64,000 nt of DNA, from NCBI GenBank assembly GCA_051294375.1, contig CM119263.1, positions 21,560,494 to 21,624,493 on the forward strand, in the 5' to 3' direction. The stretch is from Paraspadella gotoi (Eukaryota; Chaetognatha). A model generated the notes under the pieces. It saw only the letters and a program-made list of their open reading frames with translations, ran no database searches and was not told the DNA's origin. The translations under genes were made by a program, and so were the position numbers. This document shows positions 8,902 to 21,216 of this stretch, piece by piece (the first letter of the stretch is position 1; every line of letters begins with the position of its first letter).

Positions 8902-11900
8902 ATGTCCGGATCGACTCCCGCGTCCGGCGCCGGAGAAGTCAACAACGAAGGATACGTGCGAGACGGCGTTGAGGACGAATACGAATCTTCACTGGAGAGA
9001 CGAGCGGAACGACAGAGAAAATGGTGAATCATTTCTCATGTGATAAATCACAATGCTGCCGTGGAAAAAGCTAAAGGAACTGCGATCGGGATCACTAATA
9101 GCCGGTCGAGTTATTTTGTGAAGCCACGCCACATTTTATTTTTTTTATTGTGGCAGGACATGAAGTAAATGATTTAATTTTTAAAACTAATGATGGAATA
9201 ATGATTTTATCACAATTCCAATGGAAGGTTGCAAGTATGTATTTATCACCCTAATTTTTTTTCAAAAATGACGTTCAATGATTGAGATATTGATTAGCAA
9301 CCTGTAAAGCCTTTTATTTTACAATACAGTCGCCGGTACGCGTTCTACGGGCTCGCCGGGGCGTTCGTCCTCGCTTTTATCATTGTCCTCGCGGTCACTC
9401 TCTCCCGACGAAAAGTGGTTAGTAGTAAGGAAAGTTTTTCATTTTTGAAATATTAAAAATTTATGATCATACCGATTAATTCGATTTAGCTTAGTCGGTT
9501 GGGTACAAATTTTCTTATTAACTGTATTGGTACTAAAAATTACTAATTTAAAGAGTTTAAATTTTGAAATAAGTATATTAACCAAAGGAAACTCGTTTTA
9601 CCCGTTTTACGCGGGATTAATAAAAAATCTGTCGAAGATTTGCGATTAAAAGATTAATAAGTGAAATAACGTTAACGGTTCACTATTTGGCTAATATTTT
9701 AGCGTTTAATTTGAGAAATGCTTTAAAGCTGATTCAAAAAATATTTTGTTAGCTAAGGTGTTGTGATATTCAATTATTTCGTCTTTAAAGAATTTCTTTT
9801 TCAATTGTGCCTGTATATTACATAATGAATTTCTTCACGCCGCACAGCCGGGTGGCTAGAAAGTCTTCTCTGCTCCACCCATCGTTTTCGGGTTCGCGCC
9901 CCGCGGTGGCCTAGTATAGTAAAATAGACGGGCGGGAGTACCCTCTGAGGGACTTAAAAATCATATATTTTAGTATAACCATTCATAACGTTGAATAATT
10001 TGCGCTAGCGGTAATTAAATTTGATAATTTTTAATTATTTTCTTAAAATTGTAAATAAACTCGTAAATTATAGATATGAACATATCAAATAGTTTCGGCT
10101 AACTTTTAAAAACAATGAAATTTAATAGCAATGACACAACCATCAGGAAGCTAACGTTTAACTCGTAATCAGGTAAGCTAAGCTCCACCCCCTAGGTATT
10201 TAAGCAGGTTTTCAGCTTTTCTACTTTATATCTATCTCGTCCGTTTTGAGATTGACACCGATGTTGCAAAACTTTTTCACAAATGTTGAATCGAAGTTTT
10301 TTCAATCTCGGCTTGATCGCTCTCAATGGATGTTGCAAAAAGCAATGTTCAAAAAAATTCGCCGGAAAACTGTTTTATGGAAAATACGGAAAAGACCCAG
10401 GATTTCTCGATAACATTTATGTAAAAGCGAAGTATAAAATAAATATTTTAAGTCTAATGAATTAGAATGTAGTATTTAGAACATTAGGTGCTATTTTGGA
10501 AATCAAAATCTAATTTTAAATTTTAAATATAAATTCGTTTTTTTTACGAGCCTTTGTCTATTAATCAAAGTATACAATATACATACTGAACTTGCTTCTT
10601 GTACTAATGTACAATGTCGCCGAGAAAAATAATTCCGAGTCTTAACGGGTTGGCAAGTTGTGGATTTATTTAACATGTTCTTTCGTAAAATTTACTTGTT
10701 AAGAAAATCAAAGGCATACATGTATTTGTGGACCTAACCAAAATGAAAGCTGCAGAACCTTACCCTTCAGCGCGATCCCAATGTCTGGGCGCCGGTTTTA
10801 TCCGACTCCGTCTTGGGCGTTTACGAAAATGCGGCAGTCGCATCGGATGGCATCACCTGCAGTAAAGTTGGAAGGTAAGTGTCGACTGGCAACATCATTT
10901 TTAAACGGCTTTATATATTTTGGAGAGTACCGTCTTCCTCAGATCATAAACCACAAGGAATAATATCTATTCAAAATGAAAAACATGATGCTACTATGTA
11001 AAAATTCTATTTTATAAACAACGATAATAAAAAGATAGGTTAAAACTGAGAGCAATTACAGGGTTCTATATTTTAAGAAGTTAATTTCCAAAAATTCAAG
11101 CTTTCGATATTTTTCTTCAGCGATTTCTTGAAGGCCGGCGGTTCAGCCGTCGATGCTATGATCGCGCTCGCTCTTTGCAATGGATTCAACAACATCCACT
11201 CCATGGGAATCGGAGGTAGGAATTAGTCAACAGGAGTAGATATGGGTCTCAAAGCGTGAAGGTGATGGTTTAACAACGAAAATTAATTTTTTCCCCCATT
11301 TTTTGATTTTGTGCTTAACAAAATTTTAAATTATTTATCCTCTGCCTCACCCCATCTAAGGTGGTTTCATAATGACCTACTACAACGCTACCACCAAAGA
11401 AGGTCACGTGATCGACGCCCGCGACTGCGCTCCCCTCAAAGCGACGTCGCACATGATCGTCAACGACACGAATCATTGGGCAGGTTGGGCTCACCACTTT
11501 GAAGGAGCAAGGGGGGAGCGGGCTGTAGTGTTTAAAGACAATAAAGACAACCCCAACATCCTCGTTTCGAAAGATTTACTTTTAACTATTTAATTTTAAA
11601 ATATCGTCAGGCCCGCTATCGATCGCCGTGCCTGGAGAGTTGCAAGGCTACTGGGAAGGTGAGATCGTCAATGTTGTTATTGTTAATTTTATGAAAGGTT
11701 TCTTAGAATTTTCATTCATTAACTTGTACAAAACTGCTTTTTTGTTTCTCTTTCAGCCCATCAAAGGTGGGGCCGTCTCCCGTGGGCGTCGCTGTTCGAA
11801 CCGGCGATCAGAATGGCGGAAGAAGGATGGAAGTTTAGCCGAGAATCCGCCCATTGGGTTCGTTACGTGATGCCCGTTATCAAAATAAGCAATTCAAACC

Positions 11901-14579
11901 TGGGGTGAGTTATTAGTTCATCGTTGGTGAATGTTAGATTACAATATGAAACTTCCGTATTATTTCTATCAATTTGTAAAATCTTGTCAGTGACCTGCTT
12001 TACAAAAAGAAGGAAAAGCGTTGGATGGATACGGGGGACGTCGTTAAAAATCCGAAGTTGGCCCAAGGTGTGAATTTTATTTTAGTATTTATTTTTAAAA
12101 AGTTATAATTTTACTTTCGCCGACTAAGGTTAGGGGAAGTTTAAAAGTAATTTTGAGTTAAAGCTAGTTAGTTAAAAAAAACAGTTGGATAATTTTTAGG
12201 TCAAGGATCGAGCGGTAGATAATTTTTATTTTTAAATTTTTTTTAATGAAATTAATGTAACCAATTTATAAATGATATATTCATGACTTTTGACAGGCTT
12301 TGGTGGTTTAAGGCCTCCCTCACATTATTTAAGTCAAAATCCCAGTCGGCGAAAGTAAAATTTGACCTAAAGAATCGTGACGGGCGTTGGTAATTTTTTC
12401 CCCATTTTAGTCCTCCGAGCCGTGGCCCGCGACGGCCCCAACGCCCTCTACAATGGGGAATTCACGGACCGCGCCGTCTCAGAAATCAAGGGTCGCGGCG
12501 GCATTCTCGTCAGGCAAGACTTTGAGAATTACCGCGCCGTCGAAAGGAAGCCGGCCGTCTACACCATGAGGAACGGATGGAAGATTTACGGGTCTCCGCC
12601 GCCCACTTCGGCGGCTGTTGTCGAGTTTATCATCAACATTATGGAAGGTTCGTCATTTATATTGACGTTTAGCTATATTTAAAGCCCATCTCATTTTTGT
12701 CCATCATTTTAAACTTGTTTTGTATATTGTACAAGAACTATCATTTGACGAACGATTGTAATGTCGATCTTCAGGATATCCGATCAACGAATCGACGCCA
12801 TTGGACGAGGAGGCTCTTCTTCTTCACTTCCACAGGTGCTTTTGTGGTTTTTTTTATCTTTGTGTACTTAATCCGTTCACAGTAGCAATTCGAATTTTTT
12901 CCTTTGCCCTTTTCCTAAGATTCGTGGAGTCGTCCAAGTTCGCCTTCGGCAAGCGTAGTTTGTTTGGTGATCCCAAATTTGTCAACGTCAATTCAATCGT
13001 CAAAGATCTCGTCTCTCATGGTTTCGCCGAATCGATCAGAAAGTAAGTCTTTCACGGGATCCTCAACATTTCCTTCGTACTTGCACGGCTTAATCAAAAA
13101 CAATTTTTATTACATTATTCACAGGCAGATCACTGATCGACCGCATGCTCCGTGGGTCTATGGTCACTCTGAGGCCGTTCCGCTAACGGGAACTAGTCAC
13201 AGCAGCCTTTTGGTAAATTTCATTTTTATGAAAAATTACGAAATTTCTGTTAGTTGTAGCGCTTAATGTTGTCCAAGATGTTTTACGCAAAAACAAACAC
13301 AGCTTTTGTTTTTCTCGCTTCGCGCAAACGCGCTACCTTTCGTGACTGTTCTATTGTTTTCCAGGCTCCAAACGGAGACGCGGTTGCCTTCACCTCGTCC
13401 GTCAACGGGTATTTCGGTACGAAAATCATCGGAGAGAACACGGGAATCATCTACAACAACAACATGCAGGATTTTGCCATCCCGGGCAAGCCGGACATGC
13501 ACGCGTTGCCTCCGGCTCCGACGAATCTCATCGAGCCCGGTGCGTGTGACGGTCTGATTGCCGCGTAATCCGAAATTGACATTGATGATATTAAATTACT
13601 TGACATTAACAATAAATCCAAAATGGCGATCTTTTGTTGGTTTTAGTTACTGTGAGTTTATTTTCGTTTTAGTAAGTCAGCTTTTCAAAACTGTAATTTT
13701 CACCACTACTCCAAAACCTTCCCCCCTCCAGGCAAGCGAATGATGAGCTCCATGTGTCCCATCATCGTGACAGACGACAAAGGAAAAGTCCGCGTGGTCA
13801 TCGGCGCCAGCGGAGGCGCAAAAATCATCACATCCGTCGCTTCGGTGAGACGCTTCTGAGAACGGGAGCGATTGGGCGTTGGATTTTGAAATTAGTTTTC
13901 CAAAGTTGGTTACCCTTTTTGGGTCAAGACCGAAAAAAAAATATTCCGATCAAAATGATTCTTTGGCCTGATTTTCAGATTTCATTCCCTTTGCTAACGA
14001 ATCAACTAACTTGCCAACTTTATACTAGTTTGTCGTCCATTCTCGTAAACTTTTTCCTATAAGTTGTGATTTACAACTTTCCCTACTCTTTTTCCTTACC
14101 CCCTTTCCTCACCGCCTCCCTAACCGCACCCTCTTCCAGGTTCTAATCAACCACCTGTTCTTCAAACAAAACATCAAAGAAGCGATCGACATGCCCCGCC
14201 TTCACAATCAACTATTCCCCGACTCCACAGAGTTCGAGGCGACGGCGCCCGAACCCGTCGTCCAAGACTTTCACGAGGAATTCCACCAACCCATTAAGGT
14301 AAGTTAAAGCCATGGGTAATTTTTATGAGTAATTTATGTTAAATTTAATCTTCTAAAAATTAAAATGTATAAGTGATACTGCTATTTCTAGGATTGTTTT
14401 CAGTTCAACTAACCTTATTCGTAATACTTAAAAAGTAATTAAAATTACCAGTCTTTTCCCTTTCACAGAAATCGCGCGAATGGCGAATCGGAATCGTCCA
14501 AGCCATAACGGTCGACGACAATGGCGTCATCAACGCCAACTGCGATTACCGCAAAGGCAGCGCCCCCGCGGGATTTTAG
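8902..14579 (+). CDS. GGT: Gamma-glutamyltransferase (membrane, 16 exons, complete)
   Basis: Exons: 8902-9023, 9330-9417, 10771-10874, 11121-11215, 11361-11483, 11611-11658, 11757-11904, 11991-12067, 12411-12647, 12775-12835, 12920-13042, 13125-13212, 13365-13539, 13732-13844, 14140-14298, 14469-14579. All phases agree, giving 623 residues, somewhat longer than typical animal GGTs. The N-terminal cytoplasmic part (about 40 residues) is followed by a signal-anchor helix (YAFYGLAGAFVLAF...). Heavy-chain hallmarks: GGSAVDA, HSMGIGGGF and VIDARDCAP, with the substrate-binding Arg. The autoprocessing/catalytic Thr is in TSHSS (about residue 432), followed by VNGYFG, YNNNMQDF, EPGKRMMSSMCP (Ser-Ser oxyanion pair), GASGG and C-terminal RKGSAPAGF. 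GGT cleaves the gamma-glutamyl bond of glutathione at the outer cell surface. Odd points: the usual STIN is SSVN, and the usual acidic/Gln residue of NN(E/Q)MDDF is Asn, with Gln at the next acidic site. Confidence 0.95.
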
Positions 14580-14929
14580 GAAGAAAATGGCAAACTTGAA
14601 CCCCCAGAGCTTTTCGCCCTCCATAGGGCGTACTGAGGACGTTTACTCGGTTTCGAAGAAAAATGTAGAAAGCTAATAACCAATTTTACATTTTCAAAAA
14701 TTATAAGCTTAATTTTTTAACAAAAAAACACGTGGGTCTCGAAATTGTAATTTTTTTATCAAATCTATTATTTAGAATCCGTCCATTTAGCCATGGGTGC
14801 AATTGTAGAACAGTAAATCGTGAGTTCGAAATTTTTTTTTTTTTTTTCATTTTACCTAGTCACTGCCGCGTATTTTTAACATTCTACGGAGGATTTACCG
14901 TCCGTTTTTTTTTCTGTACAGTAATATTC

Positions 14930-14935
14930 AATAAA
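14930..14935 (+). promoter_or_regulatory. Candidate polyadenylation signal of GGT
   Basis: AATAAA about 350 bases after the stop; another (AATAAAG) follows at about 14961. Confidence 0.45.
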
Positions 14936-15211
14936 AAAGTTTAATATTTTGGTGTTCAATTAATAAAGCAAATATTAAAGCTAAGGTAAAGCCATGTTTT
15001 TCAAAGTAGCTTAATATAGGATTCGACGTCGCTCTTAAAAATCGAAAAATATTTTTTCAATGGAGATTTTCGTTCAAATCTGACTACCAAACAATATAAA
15101 CGACCCCGGGAAAAATTAAGGAAAAATATAGATGTAAAAATGCTCATTCCAATAGCATTGCATCTGAAGAGCTCGTATTTTTTTATCTTGTCAAATCATC
15201 ATTTTGATATG

Positions 15212-15396
15212 GAAGAGACAGTAATTATTGTTATGACAGAACCATTCAATATAAACAGTCCCTGAGCTTCGGATCAGGCTGTAACACTATGTTACAGGCG
15301 GGTTAAGCGCCCCGTCCCTCTTAACTGCGAGGCGACCACCCGGCTAAAACCCCTGACCTTTAGGTTGGGAGGCGAATGACTTGCCTCCGGCGGCAC
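15212..15396 (-). mobile_element. Truncated LTR of the tRNA-like TRIM family
   Basis: Minus-strand copy from the GTGCCGGAGGCAAG region to the LTR end (read as GTCTCTTCC here). The first 45 or so bases of the LTR, with the first hairpin, are missing. The hairpin CTGTAACA/TGTTACAG is kept with a changed loop (TAG on the plus strand). Confidence 0.8.
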
Positions 15397-15774
15397 TTTT
15401 TTACATCTATGCCCCCTTGCTGCGGCTCTTGAAGCAGCAGATTAAAACACGTGCTTTTGCTGCTTCCATTGTCGCTTTATGCATCATTCCTTTTGTCGTC
15501 GCTCTCACCGTCGCAACTGCTTCCTCCATCGTTCAAATTATAGTTGTCGTTTTTGTCGATCTCGATCCTGACCGATGTCACCCAGCAAGTCAGTTTTCAT
15601 CTCTGATTTTATATCGAAATAAAAAGGATTGGCTTATTTTCAATTCGCCGTCCGGGATTTTGCGGTCGGTTATTTGTTTTTTGCTTTTTAGTAGCAACAT
15701 ATCTCGTTGCGGAAAAATAAAAAAGACGCTGTTAAGGTTAAAAAAAATTGATTACGAATTTTATTTCGAAACCT

Positions 15775-15865
15775 CGCCTATTCCCTAACTACCCCTAATA
15801 CTTAACCACCCCTAATCCCTAACGAGTAACCACCCTTACCCTAATTACTAACCGTTTAAAATTTA
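15775..15865 (-). repeat. Degenerate CCCTAA-like interstitial tract
   Basis: Repeated ACCCCTAATACTTAACC / CCCTAACGAGTAACC / CCCTAATTACTAACC words, the complement of the tract at 8075-8300. Confidence 0.5.
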
Positions 15866-15944
15866 AAACATTAATTTTTTTTTTATTTCGTTGCGTTATT
15901 TGTTTGGTGTATAATGAATTGTTTACATACGAGTTTTAAGAAAC

Positions 15945-16100
15945 AAAGTTCGGACATATTTCGGCATCAATCAGTGCAAAAACGTATTGATTTGTAAAAT
16001 AAATATTTTTAGACTTTGAAGTTTATAAGGTCTATAAATCAATTCATTTTTGCGCTGATGAAAGCTTACATTGAAGAATGTCTGAAATGTGTTTTATTTT
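15945..16100. mobile_element. Short foldback element with hammerhead-like arms
   Basis: Imperfect inverted repeat of about 55-60 bp arms around an AT spacer. The right arm (+) contains CTGATGA (16055-16061), a small ACATT/AATGT stem-loop and GAAA (16084-16087). The left arm (minus) contains CTGAT..GATGCC.GAAATATGTCCG. Both resemble decayed versions of the motif at 5161-5205. The arrangement suggests a MITE or rearranged Penelope-like/retrozyme remnant. Confidence 0.45.
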
Positions 16101-17806
16101 CTACCTCAAACATAAAAATAATAATTAAAATAAATTTAAAAAAATTGTATTACTGCACAGTGTATATTATTGTGCGTACTAAGACTCGACGCTAAAGGGA
16201 AAACAAAAATGGATAACAAAGTACCGACCGTTGGTATCTAAGGTTGGTAGCGGACGCCGAATAATAGCTTGCTCGATAGTCATTTTTTTAACTAAGGTTA
16301 TTAAGAGTGAAACTAAATTTTTGCTCAACTGTCGCACCTACCCTTACTTTCACCGGTCGTTTGGAGATTTTGTGTCACTGATAAAATCGAACTAGGTGGA
16401 TCTCAAATTTAGGTTATATACATTGTTTTTATATTTAAAATTGAATGTGGGGGTTTTAACGAATTTCCTTGGGCGGCCCAAATTATACAAACGTGACGAT
16501 AAAGATGACAACGAAGTCTGTTTCTCGGAAAAAAACCTTTATCAGATTAACCGAAAGAAATCAATTTCTCTGTTACCTTTGTTTTAATGACTAAATATTT
16601 CTCGTTTTGGGTAATTCCTTTTGTTACAAATTTTGTTCTCTTGGCGAAAACTGATAGAATTTCTTAATAATTCTCGATAATTGTCACCATAAAAAAACAC
16701 CAAAAAAAAAATTAACTCGACGTATTGTTTTTGTACCTCGCTCATACCAAGGCTTTTTTCGCCGAAAATTTTGCTTTTAATCATTTTAATCGTTTTAAGG
16801 TTATAATGTACACCGATTTCAAAGATCAACGGCTATGGAACGAGAGTTTCGCCGTTTTATGCAGCGAGATTGGGATTCGTCGGGCAGGATACGCCTCTCG
16901 AAAATTCGTTCGCCCACTACTAAAGCTTCCAAAATATTTGCGGTCCAGCGCTTTCATTGTTTTACGACGAAAAAAGATAACAAATGAGGACAGAAATCAA
17001 TTCGAGTGAAGAATCCAGTTTCGGTGACACGGTCTGTTTGATTCAACATTAACACTTACCCGCTAGATTTTAATTGTAAGTTTAGGGAGCATAAACTATA
17101 AGTTTAAGTTTCAACAAGTTTGAAAAATAAATTTTAATCTGATACTTATGCTTTTCTGTTTATGACCAGTGTCCGCGATTGATCCCTAATTAAATTTTAT
17201 GGAATTATCGTTTTATTTTTAGTGCTATTAGTCTTGCTCTATGCTTATTTAACGTTTGAACTGTCAAATTGTTTCTTTTATTTAAAAAAAGTTTGAAAAA
17301 TGAAAAGACCCATGAGAGAATTAACTAATTAATTTTGTATTGTTAAATTTTCGTCCTGTCAGAGCGGCACCGGCACCGTCGCTCCTTCTGGAAAGAAGTG
17401 GAAAGGTAAGATTGAGGCGAGGTCGTTGACACCGAGTGACGCTTTTTTATCGGTCGTCGGGTCACGCATCAGTCTCATTGTCGGGAAAAAAAAGTTTTCG
17501 CGTGAGAAAAAAAAAATATCCGTTTTCATCCTGGTCGTCATCGTCGAAGTCGTGCTTAAAAAAAATATTGTTACTTGGTTTTTTAAGATGTTAGACTAGG
17601 TTTTTCGCAACAATAGCAGAAAATCGAAAATTCGTTGCGCCCCTTTTACGGGGTTGTGAAATAATTTATGAAATTAGTACAACCAATATATTGTATTCTT
17701 ATTGTACGTAGAATCTTCAAATGTATTACAACAATGAATGTCCATTTTTAAATTTTGGGTCAACCCCGAGAAAGTTGTAAAGTTGTAATCAGCTTGGTTC
17801 TCAGAA

Positions 17807-18813
17807 TACACGGATTTCAAATGGGAGTGAAATGAAAAGAGTTGTTTATGGTGGACTAAAATCCACCAACCGTTCATCAGCGGCCATTGGTGCCGGAGGC
17901 AAGTCATTCGCCTCTTAACCCAAAGGTCCGGGGTTTTAGCCCGGTGGTCGTCTGGCAGTTAAGAGGGACGGGGCGCTTAACCCGCCTGTAACATGGAGTT
18001 ACAGCCTGATCCGAAGCTCAGGGACTGCTTATATTGAACGGTTCTGTCATTAACACTTATCAATAATTACTGTCTCTTCATGTTATAACTTTTAACTGAT
18101 TGATTGTGATCAATATTAGTACATTTTATAAATTGGAAATTGGACGTTTATATTTTTTTAAAGCAAATTGATAATACTTTATATCATAATAACTGGTGCG
18201 CTTTTTTTCCAGCTTTTTTTACAATATTTTTCCCTTCTTATTTGATATTTCAATTTTAAACTTATTGTAAAAAAATTGAAACAAATATTTAAAATATTTT
18301 ATATTCATTAGTTAATATAATATTTTGGGAGTATGTAAAAAAATTTTATTAATAGATTTTAAGGTTTAGTTAGGCAACAGGTTTTTGCCAGATTATTATT
18401 TTTTTATAATTTTTTTTTACGCTGAAATTTTTATTTTTTTAATTAAAAAAAATTAAAAAATGAAAAAGGCTGTTAATGTGGTTATGAATAAGCTTTTGAC
18501 ATTCAGATTATTTAGACACATACTCCACTATTTATATTTGTAAGATAAACCGAAATTTTTAAATATTTTTTTTTATAAAAATATATTTTATAATAATGTG
18601 TTATTCAAATACAAATTTTTTTTTTTAAATTCGACCATGCAATTGATGAGCACATAACTAAGAATGTAAGCAAGCAAGATTATTGGCAGTTGGAAAATGA
18701 TAAAAAAATTGTTATGGTTTTTTTACCAAAGTACAAAATCTGCAGTTGTTATAACAAATAATTTAGCCACAGTATTTGATCCTTTCATTTCACTCCCATT
18801 TGAAATCCGTGTA
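17807..18813. mobile_element. TIR element, interrupted by a solo LTR
   Basis: Ends are inverted repeats starting TACACGGATTTCAAATGGGA (left) and its complement at 18794-18813. The imperfect similarity continues outward (GTAAAGTT). Without the 234-bp LTR and its duplicated TGTT, the element is about 770 bp. AT-rich, non-coding. Related sequence in inverse orientation lies at 21782-22125. Confidence 0.6.
17847..18080 (+). mobile_element. Solo LTR of the tRNA-like TRIM family, nested
   Basis: 234 bp, TATGGTGG...GTCTCTTCA, flanked by TGTT at 17843-17846 and 18081-18084. Inserted just inside the left end of the TIR element, so it is younger than that element. A-box-like TGGTGCCGGAGG is intact; B box is GGTTTTAGCCC. 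The CTGTAACA/TGTTACAG hairpin has one broken pair. Confidence 0.85.
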
Positions 18814-19261
18814 ATTTTGTAACTTTACAAAGTAATCAAGCTCTGTCTACCGTTTTATTCCGTTGTTTTGTCTCGTGACGTCAATTTGTTTTTTATACTC
18901 GGTTTAATCGTGAGGAACTCGAGACATAAAAAAAAGCTATAGAAAATTAGCGAATTGTGACCAATGAAACTTGATCATTGACTGGAACTGAATTCCTCTT
19001 TCTTTTCGTTGTCGTCGTCGCCGTCGTCGGCATCGCGTGATTCTTAGCGAAGAAAGAAAGAAATACGAAAAAAAAAACCATTTTGGAAACAGAAAAAAAA
19101 ATTAAAATGTGGCTAAGGTGCGACGGTATGGCGGTAAAAAATTATTCTCGCTACTGGATGCGGATGGAATGTCGGAACAAGGATCGTTCAGATTTCGAAC
19201 AGATATCATTTAATATTGACGAATGTAGCTGTAGTATTTCATACCCCGTTACTCGTTCGAG

Positions 19262-19312
19262 AATCAGCAGCACCTATGGCGCCAGAGGTAGCACGAGCTC
19301 CTCCCAACCCAA
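19262..19312 (+). repeat. Fragment of tRNA-derived SINE head
   Basis: TGGCGCCAGAGGTAGCACGAG then CTCCTCCCAACCCAAA matches the minus-strand SINE at 5830-5906, but it ends before the B box. Flanked upstream by TACTCGTTCGAGAATCAGCAG, also similar to the other copy. Confidence 0.5.
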
Positions 19313-19837
19313 AAAAATATATTTGTACAATGTACAGGGCTTGGATTAAAAGTTTTTGATTTTATTTAAATGGCAAGAGAATTTTAAATATTTTATAACA
19401 AACGTAAAAGAGCTCAAATGAAAGCTGTCTATTCTAATTTTCAATTATTAACTTAGATTATAAATGAAATCAATATCCCTCTGCGCCTAAATAGATCTAA
19501 TGTTGAGTCCCCAGTAACGTAAGATTTCCATAAAGTTTGCTGCATCAGATGCGACTTGAAAAGACAAATGTGGAGGAGAAGTGATAATATCAACTCATGA
19601 GCGATTTAATGGCTAAGCTTTTGGACAACTTCAAAATTTAAAAAAATATGATTTCAAAAATTATAAATACGGGTGAGAAGACAATATAGAAAAATTAAGG
19701 CAAAATAATTATCAAAGAACATGTCCACGTCCCCAAGCAACATTGATGAAATTACAATTCAAAAAAGCTTAGCTATACCTTATATCAAAATTTATCCACC
19801 AACCGTTCATTTGCTTATATCAAAATTTATCCACCAA

Positions 19838-19968
19838 CCGTTCATTTGCCTCCTAACCCAAAAGTCCGGGGTTCTAGCCCGGTGGTCGCCTAGCTGTTAA
19901 GAGGGACGGGGCGCTTAACCCGCCTGTAACATGGTGTTACAGCCTAATCCGAAGCTCAGGGACTGCTC
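19838..19968 (+). mobile_element. Deleted LTR of the tRNA-like TRIM family
   Basis: Starts CCACCAACCGTTCATTTGC, lacks the A-box segment, then continues CCTCCTAACCCAAAAGTCCGG through GGTTCTAGCCC and the CTGTAACA/TGTTACAG hairpin. It stops after CAGGGACTGCT. A 33-34-bp piece including the start is duplicated just upstream (about 19790-19825). Confidence 0.75.
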
Positions 19969-20086
19969 AATGTAGGGCGCCTCAAGGCCCTAAAACCCAA
20001 GTTTGGAAGCATTCCAACCAACCCTAGTGAATAAGACGTAGTAAAATTTATAAATTTAACTTTAATTAAAATTCTAAAAGTGAGGA

Positions 20087-20610
20087 ACGAACAACATTAT
20101 ATTAATGAACATTTATGTAATAAAAAAATTTATAATAAATTTTACAATTTACGCAGTAGGCCATATTTATACTAATACTAAACCAATAAATGTTAAAATT
20201 TCAAAACAGTTTTTTCTAAGATTTTTTGGCAGATTTGGATTCGTCATAAAAAGTTGATAAAAAGAAATATAACTCTTTTTGAAAAATTATTTCATTAAGT
20301 GGGTCAAAAATTAGAAAAAGCTATATTTTAAGCTGAAAATTAATTTTTTATATATTAAATATAGTTTTTTTAATTTTTAACCCACTTAATGAAAGAATTT
20401 TTAAAAATGATTTATATTTTCTTATATCAACTTTTGATGAGGAATTCAAATCCGCAATCAAAATTAAGAAAAGCCTATTTTGAAATTTTTCGATTTTATA
20501 AGGATAGTACTATATGTAAATATAGCCTACTGCAAAAATTAAAAAACATAAAATTAATTTTTTTTACAAATTAATGTTCACTGATGGTATGTTGTTCATA
20601 ATTTACTTTT
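20087..20610. mobile_element. Long foldback element (about 230-bp arms)
   Basis: Left arm (GAACAACAT..ATGAACATT...GCAGTAGGC.ATATTTA...GTGGGTCAAAAATTA) is imperfectly complementary to the right arm, which ends ...AATGTTCACTGATGGTATGTTGTTCAT. The loop lies near 20316-20370. No protein coding. Words from it recur near 22440-22530, 23278-23320 and 61390-61480, so it belongs to a larger family. Confidence 0.6.
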
Positions 20611-21160
20611 AGAATTTTCGTATGTAACTTTCACTACGCCTTACTAGTGAAGTTGTGAAAGAAAATTTGTAAAGACTTTTTACAAAGAGAAAGAAAAAGC
20701 AGTAAAAGCAGTCAAAATACTTTTAGAATAAGACTTCTCTACATTTGATTTAATTTCATAAAAATTTCTTTGGTCTCCTTCGAACGGTTCAGGAGATATG
20801 CATTTATTTGTGCTGCCCGTAAATTATAAACTTCAAAAAAAATTATTTCTAAAGCCCCGACGATTGCGTGAGACGTAGCGAATTTTCTCGAACCCCGTCA
20901 GTGATTCTTTTTTTAGCTCAATATAAAAGGGGACCTCGCGATTCGGTCAGGCAGAATGGAAATTCTCTTCACGATGACGAGACGAAGCATAAAAAAAGGC
21001 TTACGTCGGAAGAAAAGAAAAAAAAACAGAAAAATAAGGGGAAAAAAATAAAAGAAAAAAGTATCCCTTTCTATTTTTGCATTATTATCCTAAGGAGGGG
21101 ATTTCCAGAAATCTACTCAATAGATACATAAAAAATATGCTAATGCTACGAATAAATATC

Positions 21161-21168
<8 letters not shown>

Positions 21169-21213
<45 letters not shown>
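21169..21213. repeat. (CT)n microsatellite
   Basis: About 22 uninterrupted TC units. Confidence 0.95.
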
Positions 21214-21216
<3 letters not shown>

